Assembly: GCA_947631005.1 (NCBI GenBank)
Contig: CANRJR010000008.1
Coordinates: 1-64,000 of the forward strand
Reading direction: 5' to 3'
From: an uncultured Clostridia bacterium
GTDB taxonomy: Bacteria; Bacillota; Clostridia; Christensenellales; Borkfalkiaceae
DNA length: 64,000 nucleotides
Numbering within the stretch: position 1 is the stretch's first letter; each line of letters opens with the position of its first letter. Below, piece by piece: positions 26,649 through 36,416 of this stretch. A program made the translations under genes and the position numbers. The notes beneath the pieces were generated by a model. That model was not told where the DNA came from. It did not search any database and saw only the letters and a list, made by a program, of their open reading frames with translations.

Positions 26649-27122
26649 TTACTTCCTTTTCCGTAAAAATTCGTACACGGCGGCGGGGACGTAGTCGCGG
26701 AACGGCTTTCCGAACGCGATACAGTTTTTAACGAGCGTGGAACTCACATGGCGATGTTCGCGCTCGGCGGGCAAATACAGCTCGACAAACGTCTTGTCGA
26801 TGTCTCTGCTCGCGTCGAGATCGGCGGTCTCGTATTCGAAATCGACGGTGTTGCGGATGCCGCGCACATAGTAGGGCGTGCCCTCGGCGCGCAAGAGGTC
26901 GACGACGACCCCGTCCCAAGCCAGAACGCGGACGCGCTCCTCGCCTCGAAAGACCGCCTCGATCATTTGCACCCGTTCCTCGGACGGGAACATACATTGC
27001 TTGCTTCGGTTGGTCGCCACGGCGATCACCACCTCGTCGAACAGTCCCAAACACTTGTCGACGGTATCTTTATGCCCGTTGGTAAACGGATCGAACGTGC
27101 CCGCAAACACGCACTTTTTCAT
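26649..27122 (-). CDS. coaD: Phosphopantetheine adenylyltransferase
   Basis: A 157-residue enzyme of coenzyme A synthesis. GTFDPFTNGH at 8-17 is the nucleotidyl-transfer motif, with the later EREHRHVSSTLVK (equivalent to the ISSTxVR motif). Length is standard. The rsmD-coaD pair (4-nt overlap) is conserved in many bacteria. Confidence 0.96.
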   Translation of the reverse strand: MKKCVFAGTFDPFTNGHKDTVDKCLGLFDEVVIAVATNRSKQCMFPSEERVQMIEAVFRGEERVRVLAWDGVVVDLLRAEGTPYYVRGIRNTVDFEYETADLDASRDIDKTFVELYLPAEREHRHVSSTLVKNCIAFGKPFRDYVPAAVYEFLRKRK

Positions 27123-27646
27123 GCTCCGCTCCTTGTCATAAAATAAATTTTCGTCCTGCCGTAGCTACGGCGTTCGCTCTCCCAACCCTCGGCGGGAAGC
27201 TCCTCCCGCTCGCTTTCGTACACGAGAACGCCGTCTTTGAGAAGCCCGCGCTCGGCGACGATGCGCATGATCTCCTCTGCATACGCCTCGCGGTAGGGCG
27301 GGTCGCAAAAAATGACGTCGAACGGCGCAGAGAGACGCGTAAGGCAGGTTCGGTAGTCGAGCCCCGTGATCTCCCCCTCCGCGCCGAGAAGGCGCAAATT
27401 CTTTTCGCAGAGCGCAAGGCTCTCCCGCGAACGGTCGTTGAAATGGACGAACGCCGCCCCGCGCGACAACGCCTCGATCCCGAGCGCGCCGCTCCCGCAG
27501 AACAAATCGAGCACGCGCGCCCCCGCAAGACGGGGCGTAAGGATCTGAAAGAGCGATTCTTTCACCCGATCGGGCGTGGGACGGATGTCGTCGCCGCGGA
27601 ATGCGGCAAGTTGCCGTCCGCGATATTTTCCCGCGATGATCCTCAC
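27119..27646 (-). CDS. rsmD: 16S rRNA (guanine966-N2)-methyltransferase
   Basis: A 175-residue SAM-dependent methyltransferase. The N-terminal MRIIAGKYRGRQL, SAM motif VLDLFCGSGALGIEALSRG and catalytic DPPY are all RsmD signatures. It overlaps both neighbours by 4 nt. Confidence 0.95.
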   Translation of the reverse strand: MRIIAGKYRGRQLAAFRGDDIRPTPDRVKESLFQILTPRLAGARVLDLFCGSGALGIEALSRGAAFVHFNDRSRESLALCEKNLRLLGAEGEITGLDYRTCLTRLSAPFDVIFCDPPYREAYAEEIMRIVAERGLLKDGVLVYESEREELPAEGWESERRSYGRTKIYFMTRSGA

Positions 27647-28389
27647 TTGTGTTTCTTCTTCGCGTTGCGCTCACGGGCGATCCTGCGCACGCGCTCCTTG
27701 GCTTCTTCGCCCGCTTCCAGCACCGCCTGTTCCCGCGCCTCTTCGCGTTCGCGGTTGCGCCGCTCGCAGTACGCGCCGACGAGATAGGCGACCGTGCTCA
27801 CAACAATGGGCAACAGCGCGAACAGAATGGAATAATACGGGCTCACGATCAGTCCCTGTCCCTCGATCTGCCCGAACCAAGTGATCGGAATGATCGCCCA
27901 GCCCGCGAACATGGCGAGCGCGTAATATGCCATGCCGCCGCCCGCCATCAAACTTCCGCGCGGGATCGCCCCCGCGATCGCCCCGAGGACGATGACGGGA
28001 AGGGCGACGTAAAAGCCGATGAGCGTCCCTTTCCAAAAGCGGAACTCCCGCTCGGGACGGTGGTCGCCCCCCGAGGAGATCCCCTCTTCGATGTTCCGTC
28101 TGTGCAGTTCGCCCGCCACGAACGAGCCGTAGTGCATTTTCCCGTAATGATAGCAGAGGTGGGCGTTGAAAAACGCGCCGCCGACAATACAGATGATCCC
28201 GAGGGTGATCTTGACGGGAGGCGACCCCGCAAGCTGGGTCACCAAACACAAGAGGCTCATGAAAAGATACATGAGATAGGGCGTTACGGAACGGCGAAAG
28301 CATTCCCATTGGATACGCCAAAAGAGCTCCCATGCGTTGGGATTGGAATAATCTTTGACTTTTTTTCGCTTCGGTGCTTCGTTGAGCAT
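27643..28389 (-). CDS. Membrane protein of unknown function
   Basis: A 248-residue protein with a basic N-terminus, four or five hydrophobic segments (about 38-53, 60-80, 125-145, 150-172 and 185-205), and a charged, Arg/Glu-rich helical C-terminal tail of about 40 residues ending KKKHK. No family is recognised. It leads the operon to rsmD, coaD, aroF and pheA, with its own promoter and a GGGAGGAG ribosome site. Confidence 0.75.
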   Translation of the reverse strand: MLNEAPKRKKVKDYSNPNAWELFWRIQWECFRRSVTPYLMYLFMSLLCLVTQLAGSPPVKITLGIICIVGGAFFNAHLCYHYGKMHYGSFVAGELHRRNIEEGISSGGDHRPEREFRFWKGTLIGFYVALPVIVLGAIAGAIPRGSLMAGGGMAYYALAMFAGWAIIPITWFGQIEGQGLIVSPYYSILFALLPIVVSTVAYLVGAYCERRNREREEAREQAVLEAGEEAKERVRRIARERNAKKKHK

Positions 28390-28423
28390 GTCTCCTCCCG
28401 AAAGGACGGTTTTCTTCTCCGTA

Positions 28424-28453
28424 ATTATACCATGCTTTTTTGCCGTCTGTCAA
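28424..28453 (-). promoter_or_regulatory. SigA promoter of the rsmD-coaD-aroF-pheA operon
   Basis: Minus strand TTGACA (28453-28448), 18-bp spacer, TATAAT (28429-28424): perfect hexamers. A leader of about 28 bases precedes ATG 28389. Confidence 0.85.
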
Positions 28454-28542
28454 GACTTCGCGGGAAAACCCTGCTTTTTTTCGCAAACAAAAGACGCGCC
28501 GAACGAAAAAGGCGCGCCGAATGCAAAAGAATGCGTCGCGCG

Positions 28543-29529
28543 TCACCCGCCCCTGTATTCTCTGACCGCGCTCTTCCCCACGCTTACGAGCGTTTCGTAC
28601 GCCGTCGTCCCGTGCGCCCGCGCGTACCGCTCCGCGTCGCAAAAAATGAGACGGCGTTCCCCCGCCCGCGCCCGTCCGAGGCGCAGACATGCGTCCATGC
28701 AGAGCGTCCCCTCGCCCAAGCCGCCCGCGCGGAAAAATCCGTCGCCGTAGCCGAAGCGCAGGGTGTAGGCGCGCGACGCGTTTTCGGGCGCGGCGTTGTA
28801 GCCGAGCCCGCCGCCCAGCACGGCGCGTTCCTCCGCAACGTACGCATATACGCGCATGGCGGGCTTTACGGGCAGCGAAAATCCCTCGGGAAGATAGCCG
28901 TAGAGCGCGATCCCCGCGCGCACGGCGTCGAAACACTCCCCCGCCAGCCCGCCGCCCGTCGCCCCGAGATGACGGACGGCATTGGGAAAGATCTCCCGCA
29001 CCCGCGCCGCGCCCTCCTCGTACCGCGCGCGTTGCGCTTCGACCGCGTTTTTGTCGGCGGGCGCATAGAGATGCGAAAAGACGCCCGTCACCTCGACGCC
29101 CGCATCCCGCGCGCATTTTGCGAGATATCCCGCCCGTTCGGGACGGACGCCGTAGCGGTTCATGCCCGTATTGACGGCGATGTGCGCCTTCCCGCCCTCC
29201 CCGCCGTAAAGGCGCAGCGAACGGAGCGACGAGAGCGCGGCGGTGAGCCCGTACGCGCGCATACGGAACGCCTCCTCGGGAAAGAGAGGAGGCGCAAGAA
29301 CGAGGATATCCGATGAAATTCCCGCAACGCGCAACGACGCGCCCTCCGAGGACGTTGCCACCGCAAAGGCAGAAACCTGCGGTTGCAGGGCGTGCGCAAC
29401 GGCTTCCGCGCCGTGTCCGTACGCGTCGTCCTTTACGACGGCGATGAGCGGTCGGCGGACGGCGGCGGAAAAGAGCGCGGCATTCGAACGGATGCGGTCG
29501 AGATTTATGACGGCGAGCGTGGAATACAT
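28543..29529 (-). CDS. alr: Alanine racemase
   Basis: A 328-residue PLP enzyme making D-alanine for peptidoglycan. The PLP lysine lies in VVKDDAYGHG (Lys33); the usual form is VVKANAYGHG. GIALYGYLP and the C-terminal beta domain with GYGDGFFR are present. It is about 40 residues shorter than most Alr. A second alr may exist elsewhere; spore formers often have two. Confidence 0.9.
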   Translation of the reverse strand: MYSTLAVINLDRIRSNAALFSAAVRRPLIAVVKDDAYGHGAEAVAHALQPQVSAFAVATSSEGASLRVAGISSDILVLAPPLFPEEAFRMRAYGLTAALSSLRSLRLYGGEGGKAHIAVNTGMNRYGVRPERAGYLAKCARDAGVEVTGVFSHLYAPADKNAVEAQRARYEEGAARVREIFPNAVRHLGATGGGLAGECFDAVRAGIALYGYLPEGFSLPVKPAMRVYAYVAEERAVLGGGLGYNAAPENASRAYTLRFGYGDGFFRAGGLGEGTLCMDACLRLGRARAGERRLIFCDAERYARAHGTTAYETLVSVGKSAVREYRGG

Positions 29530-29585
29530 ATCGTTATGGTATGCGCGCGCCGCCGAAAAGGTTCGTTAAGGGTTTCGAAAATTCG

Positions 29586-29612
29586 CCGAACGGTGCGTTA
29601 AAAAGTTCGGCG
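29586..29612. repeat. Inverted repeat between the zinc-ribbon gene and alr
   Basis: GCCGAAC and GTTCGGC (7 bp) flank a 13-base loop that holds a short A/T run. It could weaken read-through into alr, but there is no proper T tail. Confidence 0.35.
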
Positions 29613-29619
29613 CGCCCGT

Positions 29620-30318
29620 TCAGAGCTTATATACGAGCCTGTGGCAGTGTTCGCATTCCACCATATTGCCGCCCGCGAGCGTTCCCTGCTGTGCGAGCGG
29701 GAAATCCATGCCGCAGACGCAACGCCCCTCTTTGAGGGGGACGACGATGGGAAAGATCTTCTCTTTCCGCTTGTTCTCGTACACTTCGAGGATGTTCGGC
29801 TGGATCTTTTTCGCGAGGCGGCTCTGCTGTTCGGTGAGCGTTTTGAGCTCCCCCGCGTGCTCCGCTTCGATCGCCTCGTACTTTTCCTTGTATTCTTTAT
29901 ATTGCCTCTGCATGGCGATCGTCTGCCGTTTGAGCTTCTGATATTCCTCCGAAACGGCGTTGATGTCGGAGAGCAAGCGGTTCACGTCCGCACGGAGGGT
30001 GCGAACGGCGTCGAGTAAGGTCTGCGCCGATTTTCTGTAATAGGCGAGGTCGCCGCCCCCTTCGAGCATCTCTTCGAGGTCGGCATATTCCGCAATGGTG
30101 TTGTTGATCTCCTCCGCCTGTGCGGCGAGACGGTCGCGCAAGCGTTTGAGTTCGACGGCGCGGTCCTCCTGCGCGGCGAGCTTCTCGGGCGCGATCCGCA
30201 TGAATTTTTTCGCCTGCAAATATTTCTTGCTCTCCTCGGTCGAGGACAGTGCCTGACGGATCTTCCTGATCTCGGCGTCCGCCTGTTGATATTCCAACAA
30301 TTCGTTCGAAACGGGCAT
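29620..30318 (-). CDS. C4-type zinc ribbon, coiled-coil protein
   Basis: A 232-residue protein of the zf-RING_7 type family. Residues 10-185 are predicted coiled coil from their heptad-like Leu/Ala/Lys/Glu pattern. The C-terminus carries CVCG and CEHCH, four cysteines forming a zinc ribbon. The family often lies next to nif3, as here, and is thought to bind nucleic acid, but no activity is firmly known. Confidence 0.85.
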   Translation of the reverse strand: MPVSNELLEYQQADAEIRKIRQALSSTEESKKYLQAKKFMRIAPEKLAAQEDRAVELKRLRDRLAAQAEEINNTIAEYADLEEMLEGGGDLAYYRKSAQTLLDAVRTLRADVNRLLSDINAVSEEYQKLKRQTIAMQRQYKEYKEKYEAIEAEHAGELKTLTEQQSRLAKKIQPNILEVYENKRKEKIFPIVVPLKEGRCVCGMDFPLAQQGTLAGGNMVECEHCHRLVYKL

Positions 30319-30342
30319 ATATGTGTTCTCCTTGTATGGTTT

Positions 30343-31119
30343 TTACATGAATCGTTCGTCCCGCAAGCAATATACGGGACAGCTCAAACGCGCCTTCATT
30401 TGCTCGGCAAACCGCAAAAATCCGTACGCTTCGGCGGCGTAATGCGTCAACAGCACGACGTTGAGCCCGCACTCCACCGCCCCTAACAGCCTGTGGTGCG
30501 CCGCGTCGGACGTGACGACCGTATCCGCGCCGTGGGCGAGGGCGAAGCCGCACACCTCGTCCGAAAAGCCCGCGCCGCAAAAGCTCGCCACGCGGCAGAC
30601 GGGAGAATCGCCGTAGCTCAACACCCGTTGCGTGGAAAAGTTCCGCTTGATCTTCTTGACGAAATCGGCGAGTGTGCACGACTTCACGTCGTACACCCGC
30701 CCGTACGCGCCGTCCTCGACGGGCTCCATAACGGCGATCTCGCGCTCCCCGCCCAAGCCCTGCATGAGCGACGCGTCGATCCCGCCCGCCGCCGCGTCGA
30801 GATTGAGGTGCGCCGAAAGCACCGAAATGCCCGCCCGCGCGCAGGCAAGGACGTGTTTGCCGCACGTCTCGTCGAGCCGCGGTAATCCGTCGATCCAAAT
30901 GGCGGGATGGTGGGTGAAGATGACGTTGCACCCCTTGTCCCGCGCGACTTCCACGGCGCGCGCGGATAGGTCGAGCGAAAAGAGCACGCCCGTCGCCTCC
31001 TCCCCGCAGTCGACCAAAAGTCCGCTGTTGTCGTGATGACCGTAGCGGCGGCAAAACTCGTCCGACGCCGCAAACGGCGCGAGCGAATCTGCGATCTCAT
31101 AAATTTCCTTGGGCGTCAT
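30343..31119 (-). CDS. Nif3-like dinuclear metal centre protein (DUF34)
   Basis: A 258-residue protein. The metal-ligand motifs THHPAIW (about 68-74) and SAHLNLDAA are visible, with the closing VLLTHYAAEA (Glu/His) near 228. This is the short form without the PII-like insertion. Nif3/YqfO proteins form hexamers; proposed roles include GTP cyclohydrolase-like or metal-insertion activity, none settled. It overlaps trmK by 23 nt, in the conserved rpoD-trmK-nif3 order. Confidence 0.92.
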   Translation of the reverse strand: MTPKEIYEIADSLAPFAASDEFCRRYGHHDNSGLLVDCGEEATGVLFSLDLSARAVEVARDKGCNVIFTHHPAIWIDGLPRLDETCGKHVLACARAGISVLSAHLNLDAAAGGIDASLMQGLGGEREIAVMEPVEDGAYGRVYDVKSCTLADFVKKIKRNFSTQRVLSYGDSPVCRVASFCGAGFSDEVCGFALAHGADTVVTSDAAHHRLLGAVECGLNVVLLTHYAAEAYGFLRFAEQMKARLSCPVYCLRDERFM

Positions 31120-31756
31120 GGATGACCTCCTCGATCTCGGCAAGGCGTTTTTCAAGTTGCGCCCTGCTCTCTTCTTGCATATCCCCGGACAGGCGGCAGA
31201 AAAGTTTTTCCCGCTCGCCCGCCATCATTTGCAGAAAGACGGCGTTGCCGCGCAGGTTTTCCCTGCCGTAGCGCAGTTCCCGCTCCGTGTAATCGCTCCC
31301 GCCCGAAGCCGTTCCGCGCAAAATTTCGTAATACTTGCCCCGCTCGGCGAACATGAAGTCCCTGTCGAGGCGCGCGCCGCGCGCCGTAAGGAATCGGCGC
31401 ACCTTTTCCGCGTTCTTCATGGGCTGCAACACAAACCGCGCGGGCAGGGGTTTCCGCTCCAAAATAGACACGATCTCCTCGCCCCCCATGCCCGCGATGA
31501 GCACGAGGTCGCACGGCTCTTCCACGCCGTCCATACCGTCGCATACCACGGGGATACAGACCCCCTTTGCGATCTCTTGTTTTAATAGCGTTTGTGCCTT
31601 TTTGAGACTTTTCGCGCTGACGTCGGTGATGTACGCCCGCATGCAAAGTCCGTTTGAGAACATGTATTTCGTGCAGTTTCCGTGGTCGCAACCGACGTCG
31701 GCGAACACCTCCGCAGAAGAAAGCAAGCCGCAAATAACAGAGAGCCGCGCCGTCAT
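31097..31756 (-). CDS. trmK: tRNA (adenine22-N1)-methyltransferase
   Basis: A 219-residue SAM methyltransferase that makes m1A22 in tRNA of Gram-positive bacteria. The SAM motif VFADVGCDHG, the VLIAGMGGEEI motif and a C-terminal coiled-coil helix are diagnostic. Its ATG overlaps the rpoD stop (TGATG), so translation is coupled. Confidence 0.94.
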   Translation of the reverse strand: MTARLSVICGLLSSAEVFADVGCDHGNCTKYMFSNGLCMRAYITDVSAKSLKKAQTLLKQEIAKGVCIPVVCDGMDGVEEPCDLVLIAGMGGEEIVSILERKPLPARFVLQPMKNAEKVRRFLTARGARLDRDFMFAERGKYYEILRGTASGGSDYTERELRYGRENLRGNAVFLQMMAGEREKLFCRLSGDMQEESRAQLEKRLAEIEEVIHDAQGNL

Positions 31757-32811
31757 CAATTCAAAAAGTCGCGCAGTTTTTTGCTCCGCGAGGGATGGCG
31801 CAGTTTGCGAAGTGCTTTGGCTTCGATCTGGCGGATGCGCTCGCGGGTGACGTTGAACTCCCGCCCCACCTCTTCGAGGGTGCGCGGCTTGCCGTCGTCG
31901 ATGCCGTAGCGCAGGCGCAACACCTTTTCTTCGCGCGGGGTGAGCGTGTCGAGCACGCCGAGCAGTTGCTCTTTGAGCATGATAAAGGTAACGCTGTCGC
32001 CGGGCGTCTGCGTCTTGTCGTCCTCGATGAAGTCGCCGAGATGGGAATCTTCCTCCTCGCCGATGGGCGTTTCGAGGGAGACGGGATCTTGCGCGATCTT
32101 CTGGATCTCCATGACGCGCTCGACATCGATCCCCATCGCCTCGGCGATCTCCTCGGGCGAGGGCTCTCTCCCGTTCTCTTGCAGAAGCATGCGCGACACG
32201 CGGGTCAGCTTGTTGATGGTCTCCACCATGTGGACGGGAATGCGGATGGTGCGCGCCTGATCGGCAATGGCGCGCGTGATGCTCTGGCGGATCCACCACG
32301 TTGCGTACGTCGAAAATTTGAATCCCTTTTGATAGTCGAACTTCTCCACCGCCTTCATCAGCCCGAGATTGCCCTCCTGAATGAGGTCGAGGAAGAGCAT
32401 GCCCCGCCCGACATAACGCTTGGCGATGGAGACGACGAGACGCAGGTTCGCCTCCGAAAGACGACGCTTCGCCGCCTCGTCCCCCTCCTGCATCCTGCGC
32501 GCGAGCTCGATCTCCTCGTCTCCCGAAAGGAGGGGCACTCTGCCGATGTCTTTCAAATACATTTTGACGGGATCGTCCAGCCCGATGTCGGAGAGTGCCT
32601 GTTCAAAGAGCTCTTTGTCGCGCTCGTCCTCGTCGAAGATGCTCACCCCCATTTCGGGGAGAGCCTTATACACCTGCTCGATCTGCGCGGGCGAAAGATC
32701 GTATTTTTCGAGCGCGTCGCAGAGCGCGTTCGACGAAATGCTTCCTTTCATTTTGTAACCCGCCGCAAGCGTGTCGATCAGCTCGGTGAGTTGTTGATCG
32801 GTTACGTTCAT
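31756..32811 (-). CDS. rpoD: Housekeeping sigma factor RpoD (SigA)
   Basis: A 351-residue primary sigma factor. Regions: 1.1 (about 1-60), 1.2 ([16 protein letters not shown]), 2.4 ([18 protein letters not shown]), 3 and 4.2 ([32 protein letters not shown]). Size is that of SigA in Bacillota. Downstream of dnaG with a 4-nt overlap, the usual macromolecular-synthesis order. Confidence 0.97.
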   Translation of the reverse strand: MNVTDQQLTELIDTLAAGYKMKGSISSNALCDALEKYDLSPAQIEQVYKALPEMGVSIFDEDERDKELFEQALSDIGLDDPVKMYLKDIGRVPLLSGDEEIELARRMQEGDEAAKRRLSEANLRLVVSIAKRYVGRGMLFLDLIQEGNLGLMKAVEKFDYQKGFKFSTYATWWIRQSITRAIADQARTIRIPVHMVETINKLTRVSRMLLQENGREPSPEEIAEAMGIDVERVMEIQKIAQDPVSLETPIGEEEDSHLGDFIEDDKTQTPGDSVTFIMLKEQLLGVLDTLTPREEKVLRLRYGIDDGKPRTLEEVGREFNVTRERIRQIEAKALRKLRHPSRSKKLRDFLN

Positions 32812-34601
32812 ATTCTTCCTCCGCTTTGTTTCTTCGTTTTGTTGAGTTGCTTGGTGTATTCCGCGATCCGCATGAGGATCTCCCGCTTTTGTTCGGCGGT
32901 CTCCGCGAGCGCGTACCGCTCCTGCTCCGCCGCGATCCGCTGCGACAGCGACCGCTTTTCGAGAATGGCAAGACTATCGCAAAAATACTGCGCCGCGCGC
33001 TCCCCGTCGAGGTTGTCCCCGTAATCGAGATTGAGCACCTCGGCGAGCTCGCCGTCCGACTGCATGAGGTCGAACAGCCCGCTCGGACGGATCCGTCCCG
33101 CCTTGCGCCCCTCTTCGATGTACGCCGCGATCGTCCTGTGCTCCCCGTCCGAAAAATCCGTCTGCGACAGGTCGCAGTCCGCGGCATAGGGTTTGGAGAG
33201 CAGACACGCCGCGAGCACGAACCGCGCCGCCTTTTTTTCGGCGTCCGCCTCCTCGCGCGCCGCGGGAAGTTCGGGCGTTTCGCGCGGTTTTTGCTCGGTT
33301 TTGGCGCGATCCAAATCGCTCGTCAGCGCAGACAGGCTCACGCCCGAGAGCGAGGAGATACGTTTGAGAAGCTCCTCCCGCTCGGTCGCGCTCTCCGAAT
33401 CTTTGACGACGGCGAGTGCCTCGCGCACAAATTCCCGCTTTTCGTCGGTCTTGGAAAGGTCGTACTTCCTCTGGACGGAAAGGATGCGGAAGTCGATGAG
33501 CGGCATGGCGGCGTCGAGACATTTTTGATACCCCTCCGCGCCCTGCGTGCGGATCACGTCGTCGGGGTCGAGCCCCTCGGGAAGCGGCACGACGCGGACT
33601 TTGAGCCCCTCGTCTTTGAGGATGTCGAGCCCGCGCAGATTCGCCTTTTGCCCCGCAAAGTCGCCGTCGTAGCTGATATATACGGCGTCGCTGTACCGCT
33701 TCGCGAGCCGCGCCTGCTCCTTGGTGAGCGACGTTCCCATGCTCGCCACTACGTTGCGGAAACCCGCCTGATAGAGGGAAATCGCGTCCATATACCCCTC
33801 TACCATGATGAGGTACGGGATCGCCCCCGCCCGCTTCTCTTTCTTGACGAGATTGATGTTGAAGAGATTTTTGCTCTTGTTGAAGAGCACGGTCTCCCGC
33901 GTGTTTTTGTATTTCGCGCGGTCGCTCTTCTGCAACAGCCGACCGCCGAACGCGACCACTTCGTCGAAATGGTTGATGATGGGAATGATGAGCCTGCCGC
34001 CCTCGGCGTCGATGAGCCGCCCCTCCTCCGTGCTCGCGCACGCGCCGCTTTCGAGGCACTCCTCCTCGGTGTAGCCCTGTGCCAATAGATAGGCGGGCAG
34101 ACCGTAATAGTCGAGCGACGCGCCCAGCCCGAACTTCTTCACGACGGAGGGCGATAACCCGCGCTTGCCGATGTATTCGACGTGTTGCGAGGCGCGCCCG
34201 CCGTAAAGGTTGTTGAGATAAAAACGGGCGGCGTCCCGCATCAGCGCGGACAGCCTGTCCCGCTTTTTCTTCTTATTCGCCGCTTCTTCGGCGGCGCGGT
34301 CGTCGTAGGCGGGAACTTCGAGCCCGACGCGGGCGGCTAATATTTGCACCGCCTGCAAAAAATCGACGTTCTCGTACGCCTTGACGAACCCGATCACGTC
34401 GCCCGAAGCCGAACAACCGAAGCAGTGATAGTATTTATCCGCGGCGTTGACGGCGAACGAGGGCGTCTTTTCGTGATGGAACGGACAGCACGCCCAATAG
34501 CTGTACCCCCGCCGCTCCAATTTTATATACGATCCGATGACGTCGACGATATCGTTTTTCTCTTTCAATACGCGGATAAAATCGCCGAAATCGGACTTCA
34601 T
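32808..34601 (-). CDS. dnaG: DNA primase
   Basis: A 597-residue primase. The CHC2-type zinc motif is present ([17 protein letters not shown]), followed by the TOPRIM core ([22 protein letters not shown]). The C-terminal DnaB-binding helical domain is about 430-597. Length normal. Overlaps dgt and rpoD by 4 nt each. Confidence 0.97.
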   Translation of the reverse strand: MKSDFGDFIRVLKEKNDIVDVIGSYIKLERRGYSYWACCPFHHEKTPSFAVNAADKYYHCFGCSASGDVIGFVKAYENVDFLQAVQILAARVGLEVPAYDDRAAEEAANKKKKRDRLSALMRDAARFYLNNLYGGRASQHVEYIGKRGLSPSVVKKFGLGASLDYYGLPAYLLAQGYTEEECLESGACASTEEGRLIDAEGGRLIIPIINHFDEVVAFGGRLLQKSDRAKYKNTRETVLFNKSKNLFNINLVKKEKRAGAIPYLIMVEGYMDAISLYQAGFRNVVASMGTSLTKEQARLAKRYSDAVYISYDGDFAGQKANLRGLDILKDEGLKVRVVPLPEGLDPDDVIRTQGAEGYQKCLDAAMPLIDFRILSVQRKYDLSKTDEKREFVREALAVVKDSESATEREELLKRISSLSGVSLSALTSDLDRAKTEQKPRETPELPAAREEADAEKKAARFVLAACLLSKPYAADCDLSQTDFSDGEHRTIAAYIEEGRKAGRIRPSGLFDLMQSDGELAEVLNLDYGDNLDGERAAQYFCDSLAILEKRSLSQRIAAEQERYALAETAEQKREILMRIAEYTKQLNKTKKQSGGRI

Positions 34602-35593
34602 ATAATGCTGCCCTCCCGCGGAACAAAGAGCCGCTTGAACACGTTGATCGCGTATTTATCCGTCATGGACGACAAATAGTCGCAAACGGCGCGGGGCGTG
34701 TCGTCGCGCGCGGTGACCGCGTATTGCGCGGGAAGCTCTTCGGGATGGCGGATGAAATATGTATATAACGCCTCGATCATCCGCTCCGCGCTCTCCTGCA
34801 CCAGCTTGTTGGCGTGCTCGTACACGCGCTCGAACATGAAGGCGCGCAACTCGTCGAGCGCGCTCTGCTTCTCCTCCGACATGCGCACAAAGGGCTTGTC
34901 CGCCGATTCGCGGTAGATGTCGTTGATCGCGGTGTTGATGCGCTCCGAAGTCCCCCGCCCGAATACCTTTAAGGCGCGCGCGGGAAGCTCGTCCTCCCGC
35001 AAAATGCCCGCGCGGATGGCGTCCTCGATGTCGTGATTGATGTAGGCGATCCTGTCGGCGAGCGAGACTGCCACCCCCTCGAGCGTGGCAGGCTTGCCCG
35101 ACTTGGAATGGTTGAGAATGCCGTCGCGCACCTCAAAGGTGAGGTTCAGCCCCTTGCCGTCCTTTTCGAGGACGTCGACGACGCGGAGGGATTGCTCGCT
35201 ATGACGGAATCCCGTGGGGCAGAGCGCGTTCAAAAAACGTTCGCCCACATGCCCGAACGGCGTGTGCCCGAGATCGTGCCCGAGCGCGATCGCCTCCGCG
35301 AGATCTTCGTTGAGACACAGACACCGCGCGATCGACCGCGCGATCTGGCTCACGTCGAGCGTATGGGTGAGACGGGACATGTAGTGGTCGCCGTCGGGCG
35401 CGAAAAAAACCTGCGTCTTATTCTTCAAACGCAGAAACGATTTCGAATAGATGATGCGGTCGCGGTCGCGCTGAAATTCGGTGCGCATCGCGCAAGGCTT
35501 CTCCTCGCGCATCCGCCCCCGCGTATTCTTCGACTGCATCGCGTACGGCGATAAAAACTCCGCTTCTTTTTTATAGGTTATTTCTTTCATCAC
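34598..35593 (-). CDS. dgt: dGTP triphosphohydrolase-like HD protein
   Basis: A 331-residue HD-domain phosphohydrolase that cleaves dNTPs (dGTPase family). HD residues appear in RLTHTLDVSQIARSIAR and GHDLGHTPFGHVGE; the DRIAYINHDIEDAIRAG segment closes the site. It precedes dnaG, as in many Clostridia. Start is GTG 35593 or the next codon ATG; a good ribosome site (GGAG) lies too far upstream (over 20 bases) to decide. Confidence 0.93.
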   Translation of the reverse strand: MMKEITYKKEAEFLSPYAMQSKNTRGRMREEKPCAMRTEFQRDRDRIIYSKSFLRLKNKTQVFFAPDGDHYMSRLTHTLDVSQIARSIARCLCLNEDLAEAIALGHDLGHTPFGHVGERFLNALCPTGFRHSEQSLRVVDVLEKDGKGLNLTFEVRDGILNHSKSGKPATLEGVAVSLADRIAYINHDIEDAIRAGILREDELPARALKVFGRGTSERINTAINDIYRESADKPFVRMSEEKQSALDELRAFMFERVYEHANKLVQESAERMIEALYTYFIRHPEELPAQYAVTARDDTPRAVCDYLSSMTDKYAINVFKRLFVPREGSII

Positions 35594-35738
35594 TCATATG
35601 TTCGCCGAAAAATGCAAAAACTCCTTTTTTTTACGAAATTTTTCGGTAAATTTTCCCCGTTTTCTATAATTATGCCAGACATAGTACTTCGCAAAACTTC
35701 AAAATCTTCGATTTCGACCCCTCATTTTGCGAAAAATG
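35594..35738. other. AT-rich intergenic region, probable dgt promoter
   Basis: This 145-base gap separates the dgt-dnaG-rpoD operon from the end of the SDR gene. On the minus strand an extended -10 (TGGCATAAT) with a weak TTGCGA-type -35 is visible near 35660-35690. No strong hairpin, ORF or RNA was seen. Confidence 0.4.
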
Positions 35739-36416
35739 TCAAATGTAAAAGCCGCCGTTCACGCCGATGTTCTGTCCCGTGATGTAGGGATGTTCGGCGA
35801 CGAACAGCACGGCGCGGGCAACTTCTTCCGCGCTTCCGAATCTTCCGAGCGGGATCTCCTCTTCCGTTGCGGCACGTTCCTCCGCGGTGAGACGGGCGTT
35901 CATCGCCGTGTCGATAACCCCGGGAGAAACGCAGTTCACCGTGATATTCGAGGGCGCGAGCTCCTTTGCGAGTGCCTTGGAAAAGGCGATGAGAGCCCCT
36001 TTCGAAGCGGAATACACGCTCTCGCAGCTGCCCCCCGTCTCCCCCCAAACCGAGGAGACGAACACGATCGCGCCGCCGCTGCCGAGCATCTTTTTGACCG
36101 CGTGCTTCACATAGAAGAACGCCCCTTTCACGTTCACGTCCATCACGCGGGAGAACTCGGCGTCGCTCACGTCCTGCACCTGCTTATAGAGGTCGACGCC
36201 CGCGTTGAGGACGAGCACGTCGAGCGAGGGCATCTCGTTGAGCACGCGCGCGGCGTCCTCCTCCGAACGGACGTCCGCGCGGACGAACGCCACGCCGTCC
36301 CCCTCTCCCGTTCCGCTCGACGAAACCGCCGTGACCGCGTATCCGTTTCGGGCAAAAAGGCGCGCGGTCGCAAGCCCGATCCCGCGCGAACCGCCCGTGA
36401 CGAGAACGCGCTTCAT
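35739..36416 (-). CDS. Short-chain dehydrogenase/reductase (FabG-like)
   Basis: A 225-residue NAD(P)-dependent SDR. Cofactor motif TGGSRGIG (7-14), LVLNAG, catalytic Ser in VSSVWG, and YSASKGA (Tyr and Lys). The PG-motif VSPGVIDTAM and NGGFYI end are FabG-like, but no other fatty-acid genes are near. It is last in the aro operon, overlapping aroK by 4 nt; the substrate is unknown. Confidence 0.88.
   Translation of the reverse strand: MKRVLVTGGSRGIGLATARLFARNGYAVTAVSSSGTGEGDGVAFVRADVRSEEDAARVLNEMPSLDVLVLNAGVDLYKQVQDVSDAEFSRVMDVNVKGAFFYVKHAVKKMLGSGGAIVFVSSVWGETGGSCESVYSASKGALIAFSKALAKELAPSNITVNCVSPGVIDTAMNARLTAEERAATEEEIPLGRFGSAEEVARAVLFVAEHPYITGQNIGVNGGFYI

Noticed and set aside
35594-35738. 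Riboswitch or attenuator before dgt
   Set aside because: No conserved riboswitch core or terminator/antiterminator pair could be recognised.
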